A DNA stretch of 64,000 bases from Trogon surrucura (Eukaryota; Chordata; Aves; Trogoniformes; Trogonidae), in contig CM036621.1 of assembly GCA_020746105.1 (NCBI GenBank), forward strand, positions 54,098,264 through 54,162,263, written 5' to 3'. Positions within the stretch are counted from its first letter, which is position 1. Each line of letters starts with the position of its first letter. Shown piece by piece: positions 52,701 to 64,000 of this stretch. The position numbers and the translations under genes were made by a program. The notes beneath the pieces are model-generated. The model was given only the letters and a program-made list of their open reading frames with translations, did no database searches and was not told where the DNA came from.

Positions 52701-54327
52701 CCTCTCTAATTATGGGCCAAAGCCTCACTGCACTTGGTGTTATACCAACTCAAAACAGAATAATATTCAATACCTCTAATAATTTTTTGATCAAGCGTAC
52801 CTATATTTCTGCAATACTGGGTGTCTTATGAGTGGCAACACTATAGATTTCAGTTTCTGCAGTGATTTATTTATGATTTGTCAACACTTTGTAAAGTGCA
52901 GTTCATCTCCTGCTACATTCCCTTTATGTTCCTATGCTTCAGCTGTTTTCTGTTTTAAACTGAAAAAAAACAGATGTTTTGGGAAAATACTAATTTACTC
53001 AGATTTTACATTCAGATTGAACCTGAGTTGTTAAATACAGTATTTCACATGAATGTTGCCTGCATCAGTCCACAACAGAGACAATAACAAGTTCTTCCGT
53101 CACCTTTTAAAGACAACATTAGTGGTTCGCTTCTTGTGAACAGCACTATAGAAAAGCTGAGCACAGAATTTCCTGATGTGCTCTTAAATTGTTTTTGCTG
53201 TTTATTTATGTCAAGTCAGTTCTGACAGAATGGTCCTTTTCTTGCTTAGGTGCTGTTCACAGAATAGGTTAATTTTCCTCCAAATAGATCATCAAAAAAG
53301 CATAACAAGCCTTAAATTTGTTTTAGCACAGAACCCCTCTGATTTGGAGTCGGTATTTTGTGACAGCTTTAATACAGTCTTATTGCCGACTGCACTCTTC
53401 AGTGTCTGTGCTCTTAACTCTTAGAGAAGACTTAAACGATATTCCTGTATGGTAAAGCACATTACAAACATACTACCTCCTAGTTCATTCAGTTTGATCT
53501 AAAACAGGTACCTTGAGTAATAACTAATACTGATATTGCTTTATACCACATGACTGTTAAATTTTAATCACTAGGTTTTGTTAGTCTGATTAAGCAATTA
53601 AACTGCTTAACTGAAAACTACAGGCAGTTGATTTATATGAAGGTACTAAGAAATTCCATTTGAAGAACAATTCCCTACCAAAGATAAACCCATGAAAGCT
53701 CAAGTTGGAAAAGCATATTTCAGTATTAGTTGTTCTAGTACTGTATGCCTTTTTGTTGTTTATTGATTCTATTTACTCAAGCAGTCATTCTCTGTTTCCA
53801 TTTTCTAAAAAATCACTAACAAAATGGGCACTCCGCTCTGCTAATGCAAATTACAGTGCAAGTGAAGACTCTTCATGCACTGTAAGTGTGGCTCGTCATT
53901 AAACTGGGAGAAGAATTACTGCCTCTTTTTTTAGCTATAAAAACTTGCTTTAAACTTTCTAGGTTCTCTCAGTTTGGACTATATAGTATTTGCTCTAATA
54001 AGATGGAAAGAAGTGGAGCTTTTAATGCTATGTCATGGAAGTCTGGAAGGAGTAACTTGAGGAAACAGTTATTGTCGCTAAGGTTTGAGAAACACTGAAA
54101 TGAGCTGGACTACCTGCAAGGTAAGTACTGGCTCAAAACAAAACAAGAATGTCAGAATTCACTCCACATTTGATCATTTTACTGTTTCTTTTACTCTAGG
54201 TGAGTATCAGAAGATTCTTGAATCCTTAGTTGAAATGAAGTACTGAACATACAAAAGCATGTCAGAACTCCCCCAAGACTCCCCTAAAAAAGCCCCACAA
54301 CCCCCCCCTCCCCGAAGCCAACAAAAC

Positions 54328-54361
54328 ATGGAAAGAGGGTTACGCTGATGGAAAGAGGGTT
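54328..54361 (+). repeat. Direct repeat, 14-bp unit at 20-bp spacing
   Basis: ATGGAAAGAGGGTT occurs twice, at 54328-54341 and 54348-54361, just after a C-rich tract at 54301-54313. Confidence 0.92.
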
Positions 54362-57300
54362 GTGTTCATCTACATATATGGTGCTAGGAAGCTGGAGTTT
54401 TTCTCATCAAATACAAGTTCAGTGAACATACTATTTTGGCTTGAAGCAATCAAGTCCACATCCACATCTCTTGTCACTAATAACATTTGCTACTTACTCA
54501 TGCTTTCTCTGTAGCTTTGGCGTCTTGGAGGGTGAAGGAGCAGTATAAAAGACAGGGAAGCTAATAACACACACGTACCGCTGTGCCGACTGGTGACGGT
54601 GCAGGTCAGAATTTTAAAAGATTACTTGTGTGCTCTTCCATGAAGGGAAGAAAAAGGGTAGAAAACAAAAAGGGAAACCAGGCAAGCAGAGAGTCTATAG
54701 AGGGATCAGATTTTATAAAATATTAAGTACTTGCTCTTGGAAAATGAATGATTTAAGATTTCAGCTTCAGTCTTGTGCCCCAGAACTCATGACCCCCTCA
54801 TTTTATTTACAATCCTAAGATACTTAATCTTTTTATAGTATATTGATCCAAATCCAGAAATTTAGGCCCAGCACTAGATACTTGAAGTCAAAGTGATTCT
54901 TTAAAGCATATGTGGTTTACAGATTGGAGCAGTATCTTTCTACATAGTCTGATATTTTAATAAAGAAGCATTTTTATTTTCATTTGTTTACACATACAGT
55001 AATACTGTATCTACTACACACTAAATAAAATGCATTATTTATTTGCATTTTCCTGTCTGATTTTCTGAAAAGGCTCATGAAATTTTAATGGAAGTGGTGA
55101 AAGCAACAGAGTCTGTATTAAAATTATATACAGAAAAGTGTCCTAAAAGAAGTACTATTAACATTGCAAAGTAAAGTGTTTAGGCTTGGAGAATGACACA
55201 GCAGAGGTGTCCATCGTTAACTTACATCTCTCTATGCACTCAATGTAATAGACTTTCACTTTATGTCCCAAATGCATTATGACAATTTTATTTACAAAAC
55301 TCCAACTTCCTTCTTTCAGGAAAGATCTACAAATATTTTCTTCCACATGTACAGCAATTAACCCCTTTCTTATTCAAGACACACTTTAATATCTGCTCTG
55401 ATATCAGCATAAAACAGTCCTTTAAGCATCCTTCTCTGAAACACCTTAGAAATAAAAACTAGTATTTTTTTTTTTAATAAATACTAATGATGTCATTTTA
55501 AGAGAAATGGGTACTATCTGCTGAAACAGAAGGATGAAGATCAATCCGGGTTCCCATTTTAAGACTCTCAAGACCCGATTCCTCTGCTGTACACTCCCTC
55601 CTCTGAATACTTAACATCTCGCATTTCCCGGGCTCGCAGCACTACTGCCACTGATGCTGGCTGCAGCCTGAAGACATTCAGCACTTCTGCAAATCAGCAC
55701 GCATGCAGGTCAGGCACCAAGGTGAAGAACACACTATCTCATCTCCTGTGGTTTAAAGATACCTTCCTGCTCCCAGCAATTCTTAGGTATAGGCACAGCT
55801 AGAAAATAACTCAAGCAGCATTTAATGGCTACAAAACAGAGAAGAAAAAAAAAAAAAGCTTCTTTCTCTCTGAGATCACCTCCACCACTAACATCACATT
55901 TTTCAACCAGAATATGCCAAACAGCTACACATCTTACAACTTCGAAAATAAAATGAAGTGAGGGTTGGGCCTTACACAACAGCTTTTGCTACCCTTAAGC
56001 AGATCCCTCTTGTGCTCTGAAAGTAAAGTCTTTGTGAAGAATTAGGTTTTGATTATGCAAATCTCACACTGTCAGCACCCATCAGAAGCATCTGAGTTGC
56101 CTTTGCAGACATCCTTGTAGCTCGTGTTTCCTCCTTAAGACACCTTAAACCTTCACACTTATGTTTCTTTCAACAGAGTTTGTATATACAATTTCCTAGG
56201 TGTGGGATTTGGGGTTTGTTTGTTTCAAAGAATAAACTGAGTTTTCTTTACTGCAATGTTGGCTACCAACCCTTTCTTTCCCACGCGCTTTATGGATCCA
56301 CTGTCTGAGATTAGCACAAGTTAGTCTCTCTCTCAGGTGTCGCCCTTTCCCAGACCGCATCTTCTCACAAAGCCACATGCCCAATATCCCTTTCCCCCCC
56401 ATCCCCAATATCTTCTTCTAGCTCTCCCCCGCACCCTGCCCCCACTGGCTTGCTGTCTTCTCAGCCTCTAGCCATATATTCCTACCTTTTCCTCTCCTAA
56501 AGAAAAACAAATATCAGTGTTATTTTAGGAGACAGTAAAAGAACAACCTCTGTCAAAAAAAGCAAATAAAACCCACGCTTCAATTGACACTTGAATTGGA
56601 AGGTTTACTTCAAATGGCTCCAGTTTCACAGAATCTGTAATGGGATGTGTCACGCATGACACTTAACAGGTGATAACACAGTGACTACTACACACTACAC
56701 CCATACTTTATACACAAAAAGAGAAAAGAAAAAGCAAACCATGAGTAAAGGAGACCAAAGTTTTTTCCTGAGACTTAATGACTTACCCATATTTCCTAGA
56801 GAATGGGAGAAAAAGAATGATTGTAAGAAATAATTTTTCTCCTTTATGTTTTCTTCTTTTTAATGTATTTGCTCTTTTAATATAAACCCAGACTGAGAAT
56901 TATTCGTCATAGCTATTTTCTGAGGTACAGCTCAGTAATAAGCAGTGAGTTATTTGATGCAACAGCTGACAAAATTTAGTCCTGAATGTAATACTCATTC
57001 TTTTCTGTACCTTTAAAATTAAAACCAGTGTGCTATTTTTTTTTGAAAAGAATTAAACTCTAGAAGCTTCGATCGAACAATTTTGTCATGTTGTTTTCAG
57101 AATTAAGCATCTGAGCAGATTATAAAGCAATAAAAAAAATAGAGGCATCTGAATAACTACACTATATTGGATTTCTCTTTTATAACATCTCTGTTTGTCA
57201 ACAGCAGTATTACAACTGGCAACCAAAAAGAACCAACCCCCTTCTTGAATACAGGAATTTATGCCAACTGCAGATAGAAACAAAAATTGTAATTACATGA

Positions 57301-58350
57301 AAACCCCCCAAAAAATCAATGCCAGATTCTGTTCTGGTCCTACCGCACAGAGAGGCTTGAAAACTGGCATAAGCAAGTTAACTGAGGTTTTTGTTTGCAG
57401 CCTCTGTAAGAGCAATTACCGTTCAGTAACGGATACAAACTCGTAGTTCCTAGTTCTAGTTCTGTTCTGTTTGTCCCTCCATTTGCCAGGTTGTGACAAC
57501 AGCACTGGAAGAGAACTGATCCTTACTTGAGCTTTCAGTGTGGCAGAATCAGGGTCTTGCTGCTATATGGCACTAAGGAAACTATATTTTGTAAAGGAGC
57601 AAATTGTAGATTTAGGGTCTGCTTCCCTCCAGTGAATTCCCTGCTTTGCCCCAGACTCACTGTTCTCCCGACACAGAACAGCTCCTTCTACTCCCTTCAG
57701 TCTGTGAACTGAGCAAGCCAGCAACAATAGAAGAGGGGGAGGAGATTGTGGCCCAGAAAAACCTGCCTAGCACTGAAATGTGCTGTGCAAGCAACAGTCC
57801 CCAGGCCCTGGCTATGCCCTGCATGCTCTCCTGGCCATGGGGGCCAGAGGGGAACCATAAGCAGAACAATACGCAAAAGGCCCTGCATGAACTAGTATCA
57901 GAATGGCCAGAAGAACTCAGTGAAATGACTGCGATAAGTCTGCTAATGTCCTTGAAAATCCGGAGGTGAAGCTTTTAGGTCACAGATTTGCTTCCCTTCC
58001 AGAAAGATATCCAATCCACAAGGTTTCTTTTAGATATGAGATCCAGCTTGAAAGAAGAGGGAAGGATTAAAGAAAGGATTTTTCACAACAGAAGGTGAAG
58101 AACTAAAAGGGCAAGAATCAGATATAAAATAGCCTCTGTATAGGTGTCAGACTACTTGGGGAAAAAAAATAATCAGCATTAAGTTTCTTAAAAAGAAAAC
58201 CCAACAAAACCCAAACCAAACCATAAGTAAGCTTGGTCTCATGTCAACAGGGGTCTTCTGTGCACTCACAGGGTTAAGATATCAATTGTACTCATTACTT
58301 GTAGACAAAAAGGAAATGATTAGAAACTACATCACCTCATGCAAAGCTTT

Positions 58351-58397
58351 TTAAGACCAATGAGAAATTACAGTGTAATTTAAGACCAATGAGAAAT
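58351..58397 (+). repeat. Direct repeat, 18-bp unit at 29-bp spacing
   Basis: TTAAGACCAATGAGAAAT occurs at 58351-58368 and exactly again at 58380-58397. This is another short local duplication, unrelated in sequence to the one at 38222. Confidence 0.95.
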
Positions 58398-59266
58398 ATC
58401 ACCTATCAAGATATTAGGCAGTAAAAAGGGTAAACACTAGACAAGCTTATATGTTTTGAAAAGGCAGCATGGTGCCATTGCCTGAGATAGAATGAAAGTA
58501 CCTGCTGGTAGTTGATAGTAACTCAAGGAAGTGCTTTCTATTCTTCTATGAAATGCCTTCCATTTGGGTTGCCACTGCCACGTATAAATCTGCTCTTAGG
58601 TCAGAAGAAAGCATTTCAGTAGTGCACTTGATTAGGGATGATATTCTGGATTCTTCTGCAGTGCTGTGTAATGAAGTGCTAAGTAGCACTGCTGTATTAA
58701 AAGACCCACTAAAAATAATGCTATTTCAAGAATGTAATTCTGTTCTTCAAAGTTAATTTCTGAACCATATTGCTCTGCACAGCTTTTATTATGCAAAGAT
58801 GCGTATTAATAAATAGCGCCAGCAACCCGTTTTATATAATAAAACTTTATTTCAAATGTTATGGAAGGCAAAGCACTGTACAAGACATTATTACAGAAGT
58901 GAGCTGGACTAGAAATATCAATTACTGGTAGCTACCTTCAAAATCCTTCTTATTGACATGGCAACATGATGGGACTTCAAAATAAAAAATGAAGGAGAAG
59001 AATCATTTGCAGCAGAGAATTATAAATGCTTCCCTGTCTGTAGTCAAGCCTCAGAAGTTAACTTAAATGGCAAATACATGGTACTACAAAACTAAAAAAA
59101 AAAAAACCCAAACAAAAACCCAAATGAAACCACAACAGTTAAATCTTCCATGGGGCTATGTAATTTTTAACTTTCAGTTAACTAATTTTTAAAAAAGTGT
59201 CCCCTTCTCTCTCTTCAGCCCGTTCATCCAGTAGCTCATTTTGTTCAGTGCTCTTCTTTCTACATC

Positions 59267-59719
59267 TCATATTTCATATTCCAAAATGTAAGTTAGAGGG
59301 CCAGATGTATCATCTGGGAAGTTTTCCAAATTCATTAACTCCTTGGCACCAATGACATCAGGATAGCCACTGCCAGCACTGAATATTATGCCCAGCAAAA
59401 CCCCAGCTCCTGGTGGGAAAGGATTAATAGAATGAGGCATTCGGCAGTAGCTGCTGGTCTCTTTGGTCACAACAAGCAACTAAAAGAATGACAGTAGCTG
59501 CCGACACTGATCACAGCCAACTTTTCAGTACCTAGTACTCTGAAGGTCTCTCCCGAACATCTGCAGATCATTCACCACAAAGCTTGAAAAATACGCGGAT
59601 ACCGTTTGAAGGAACACGAATCTAACAGTCAGAGGCTGCAACTCCAGTTCTAACTGCAGAGGGCAGTAAATGTTACCCAGGGGCATTAGAATGATATCGG
59701 ATCGGCACTTTCTCCTCAA
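59267..59719 (-). other. Interrupted open stretch, possible ancient degraded element
   Basis: On the minus strand one frame is open for most of about 450 bases, with a short interrupted section in the middle. It reads like protein in places (CRSDIILMPLGNIYCPLQLE; PFPPGAGVLLGIIFSAGSGY). I cannot assign a family. It may be a degraded ancient amniote repeat or a pseudogene piece. Confidence 0.2.
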
Positions 59720-61384
59720 TTACCGAAGATGCAGTCTGAGGCAACTCATTTTGCTTTCTGCAATGCATGCAGACCAGCTGTCACTCACTAACGGGTTGAT
59801 GACTGAAGAGTTTTACAAGGCCTAGAAATGCAGGAGACCTGATGGATCCACTTGCTGTTTTCAGCTTTCTTCTTAGGGCCAAGGGGGGAGTTCCATGAAG
59901 GAAACCAGCTTACTATCAGTCATGTCAGCACTTTCATGAGCCATCTGTTCAGGCACCATCACCAGAGAAGCTCTCTGTTAAAGACAACAGATAGCAAGAG
60001 GTTCCTAGGATTTCAAACATTAAGCTTGCTTTGCTGGCCTTACTCTGAATCTCCAGTTTCAGTGAAAAGCACACCAAATTTTTTACATTCTGCAAACTTG
60101 AAATTTACGTTCTTCACACTTCAAGCTTCCTGTTGCTTATTCTTTCATTACAGTTGATGCCAGTTTCCTTCACCCCCCCATCTCAAATCACTTCTAATTT
60201 AGTAACAGTTCTTACTAGGCATGATATTCCAGAATTTAGAGATCCCAAGATCTCAAGTCCAAATAACCACTTCTGCACAGTTACACTGCTTCTGCTTTCA
60301 GAGGAAGCTTTATTTCTGCATGATATAGCACTCCTCATATAAACACATCTACCATACTTATAAGCTCTCCTACCCTCATGTCAGAAACCACCTGGAATAT
60401 GAGGCAGTAAGAAGCTCCAATGCAAAGCAGAAACTTTCAGCAAAGACATAAAATGTGGCAGGCTCGACACAGTCACAAGGAAGCATCACCAGGTCTTGGG
60501 AAGAGAATGCATGCCCCAAAGAGCCCACGACTGATAACTCAGGTCAGCACCTCACCATTTACTAGAGCAAGTATTTCAACGTGCAGCAGACACAGACCTC
60601 TGCAGGCATGCCTCTCCTCCAGCCCACTGCCAGCTGACACAGACCATGTACTCACCACAGAAAGATGACCGCTTATTTGAAAAAGTAGCAGGCCTTATGA
60701 TAAGTGGGTGCATTCATTCCAACTATTGAAAGTCTGCACTTTATTTCATTTCATACTACTTAAACACTCTGGGGTTTTTAATACTCTCTTGACTTGCTTC
60801 ACTGAATTCTGCACAGAGAGATATTCAGCAATACTGACCAGAGGAGAAATAGCACCTATGAAGTGTGAACACCAAAACATGCCCCCAAGCCCCAGTTAAT
60901 ATAAGGATACATCCAGAATGACTTCAGGAAATTGAAGAGGAAAAAAACCAGGAGGTAGAAGAAATATGAATGTACAAGTAACTTGGCTGGAAAAAAATCT
61001 TGTGTGTTGTATTTGTTTTCCTCCTAGTCATTTTTCTTGCTTCTGTATCATCAGGGAGCTGCAGCATTGGCTAACTGCTGAGCATGAAATTTCTCAGGTC
61101 ACATTAAACAAAGTTCCTGCCCCTTTCTCTGCTCCCGGAGCAAAGAATACTCCCCAAGAAAAATGACTGTTCGTCTGCAGTCCCTGGATGCCAACAATTC
61201 ACAGTGGGTAACGCATAATTCCCATATGGTTGTGATGGAACAGAAGTAAATCTTTCATCTCTACTGTTTATTTTTGAAGACTGCAGTCTGGATATCTCTC
61301 AGACCAGGCCTTCTACTCTGAGATAAGGACCTTCCATTCCAAGTTTACCCACATGTAAAAATGAGGCATTCCTGACATCCAGAA

Positions 61385-61672
61385 TTACTCTCCAGTATCT
61401 TGCTCTAGTAAACTTAGTGCTGCAGCTTTAGCAGATGTTTCCCTAGCTATGCATTCACTGGAGGCCTCTGTATAATTCCTATCTGCCAGAATTTTAAGTT
61501 TTATTTCATGAGGATCAAACTGAAATATATATCTTTGGTACACTCTTAGGGCAGAGGCTTCCTTCACGGACAAGTCCAAGTTGTTCAGGACTTTCCAGCA
61601 GATGCACGTGCATTTTTGTTCTTTAAGTCGGAATGTGGAAAAGGCTTTGAAGTTGAAGCTGAGGTTGTTTTT
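61385..61672 (-). other. Open frame of 95 codons, unrecognised
   Basis: On the minus strand a stop-to-stop frame contains FKAFSTFRLKEQKCTCICWK, then VLNNLDLSVKEASALRVYQR and a KAAALSLLEQDTGE end. The amino-acid mix looks more protein-like than most intron frames. There is no in-frame ATG and I recognise no family. It could be an old exon, a relic of a repeat, or chance. Confidence 0.2.
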
Positions 61673-64000
61673 CTACACTTTCATAGTACAGAAAATTCAC
61701 ATTTGCTGGGTGAAATAAAAGCTTCTGCTCAGTGTATGCTTTTACAGGGTCATTTATTCTCTGGTTCAGCAGCTTTCTGTGATCAGCTGGATTGAAAGAA
61801 ACCCTACCCAGTCCCTACGGTTCTTAAGGAAAATTGTCCTTTCTTCTGTATGAGCTGCCTGTTCAGTCCATCTGTCAGTTCTGAAAGCTTCTCCCTGCTT
61901 GTCAGACTCAGCTGCTCCCAAGGACTGCTCAATCTTCTCTCACTCCTTAGGACAGGACAAGACCCAGAGTGTAACAGCCCAAACAAAGCAAAAAGATAGC
62001 CATAGCCCTTTAACAGGAGGTAACATCACACAGCCAAAAATACACAAAATCAAGTTTCACTGGCCATTAAACAAACCTCTCAGAAACTCACTTTCAGTTT
62101 AGTCTTCAGGACAAGAAATAGAGACTCAAACCTGTTCCCTTACTTGCTTTCTTTCAGCACAGAGACATCTCTGAAGATCTGCAAATCTTCTTTCATCCAT
62201 GTCTACTCCCTCCACCCCAGTCAGCTTCCTTCAGCTCAAGCTGATCCTGGGATCAAAAACCGTCAGTTACAAAATCATTCTTCTCTTCTCCTGAACTTCT
62301 TTTTTCTTGCTCCCTTGGCTAAACCAGAAGAATACTACTTTCTGTAGAATTATTTTTACTGGTAGGTTGGTTCCCTCAAAACAGCTCATCAAAGTATTAT
62401 AAGAATAATAATGCTGGTATAGAGAGAACGGGGGCAGAAACATGTGGTTAGGCATTTATGATACAAGGGTATCATAGGAGCCTCTTCAGGAGACAGGAGA
62501 AATTAAATCAGCTATGCTGTGTTACAAAACCTCAATCACAGACCCTTAAATTTGCATTCGTGCTGCAGTTGGTCTATGTTCAACTCTGTAGCAGATCCTA
62601 AATCTCACACAAGAACATTCAGGGAAAGAGGTTTCTCCTGCAAGTTTATTACTGTTCTCAGCAGATTAGATCAATTGACTTTAATGATTTTAGTTCAAAG
62701 AAAGATCAATGGGCACTGCTCTGCCGTATCTTGATACAATATACACCAAGAATTAGTCACAGAATACATAGAATTCATAAAATCAAAGTAAGTGATTTAA
62801 GAGAAGACTCTGGCAATTCAAGGATGAGACATCAAGGATACTCTTCTTCGGTTTGCAGAAGTTTATTACCATTTTTTCCTTCCTTCTGCCACCGGGAAAG
62901 TAACTTTATCCATGGCATGTAAAGGAGCCTTTAGAAAAACGAATGTAGGTTTGGCATTTAACAAGGATGTGGTATGACATGGCAAATAAGATGATTTAAT
63001 AGACAGCTGTCTCAAAGCCACAGTCCATCCACTTGCTGAGTTTCCCTTCAACTGGTATGCAAGCTTGTCTCTCGCAAATACGTGGTTCAAGGAGATAAAA
63101 AGCTCAGCACTATTCACTTTTGTCTTTTTTGCTTTAGTTTTTGGTTGTTTAGCTTTCTCGACCACCTCACCAGCTGAGGGAGTGCAGTAAGAGAAGTAAT
63201 GGGATCCAGGCAGCTGCAGTAGGAGGTATGCTGACCAAGACTGCCTTTTTCAGCAGCAGCAACCTTTTCGATCAACATTGTAACATCAAACTGCACCCTC
63301 AAGTGAGGGATTTTTATCAACAGATGTCTTTCTCAGGACCTTACAAAAAAGAGGTCACAACAATAATCATCACACAGCTAATAAAGTATTCAAAAACAAG
63401 AAAAAAAAGATGTCAAAGGAATAGTTACAGCTGGCGAGTTACTGGGGGCATAAAAGGAGTCTTCTCACAGTAAAAATGAGAGTTTGTTTCTGTCCGTAGA
63501 GGAGAACCATCTAACGAGGTTATCTGTGAGAGCTGTTCATCATCCACATAAACCTGGCAGGCAAGAGGGACTGTAAAGCCTGCCAGCCTGCCATTCAGAA
63601 GAGATTTTGACCAACAAACTGCTTTTCACTCAACAATGCAGCAAGTTCTTCTAATTTAGACTAATTGTTTGAACCACAAGAACTGATAAGTGTCCAGTCC
63701 TCCTTTTCCCGAAGCAGTGAAAAACTAAACTTCTTATGCAGAAATACATGCAATTTGACAGTGGGGGAGTGGAGATGTTTGATTGCTTTATCCGTCTAAT
63801 TTTTAATAGCCTCTTAAAAATAATATCTGGCATGTCCAGTTTGAGCTTCTCTAGCTCAAAAAAAAAAAAAAAATAGAACTTGACAGGACTTCTAATTTTC
63901 TTTTCATCTTGTTTCAATACACTTTCTTATCTCTGACAAGTTAAAATACATGAGGTTCCAACAGACTAATGAAAGTTTTTCCAACTAAACATCCATACTT

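Larger units (their letters stand above)
49701..64000. other. PARD3B intron, right edge
   Basis: Long unique AT-rich intron sequence without a recognisable exon or CR1 copy. It contains the short direct repeats at 54328 and 58351, several A runs, and two protein-like minus-strand stretches at 59267-59719 and 61385-61672. A GC-richer piece at about 57620-57860 has no identifiable coding content. Confidence 0.6.

Overview
The window is vertebrate nuclear DNA, most likely from a bird. Three observations support this. First, two short minus-strand exons encode recognisable pieces of PARD3B, the Par-3-like polarity scaffold. Second, every interspersed repeat I can name is a CR1 LINE with the sauropsid-type 3' end of 8-bp ATTCTGTG repeats. 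Third, the rest is AT-rich, non-coding, intron-like sequence. I see no bacterial-style genes, rRNA, tRNA or CRISPR array.

Layout: the whole window appears to lie inside PARD3B, which reads right to left. The two exons (35374-35580, then 34163-34397) are separated by a 976-bp intron. They are flanked by introns that run off both window edges (at least 28.4 kb upstream and 34.1 kb downstream). I found no other PARD3B exon by eye. The exons encode the part after the third PDZ domain: the conserved serine-rich motif that in PARD3 is the aPKC-binding/phosphorylation segment, followed by a lysine-rich basic stretch.

Four CR1 copies sit in the introns. Three are minus-strand 3' fragments (785-1724, 11735-12120, 43925-44783). 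One is a plus-strand copy (about 46945-49700) with an uninterrupted frame covering part of the endonuclease, the complete reverse transcriptase and the C-terminus. It is 5'-truncated and lacks ORF1.

The most interesting non-repeat feature is an isolated CpG-island-like segment at about 44.9-45.7 kb, roughly 10 kb upstream of the first exon. It carries an RFX X-box, a CTCTCGCGAGAG palindrome, a CACGTG E-box, a 22-base G run, an IRF-like site and a strong minus-strand splice donor. I infer an internal promoter, either for a short PARD3B isoform or for an unannotated transcript. Three smaller GC-rich patches (12.4-12.7, 15.4-15.6 and 37.1-37.5 kb) have splice-like edges and are only candidate exons. 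Several AT-rich homeodomain-site-like stretches look like conserved non-coding elements, but that needs an alignment.
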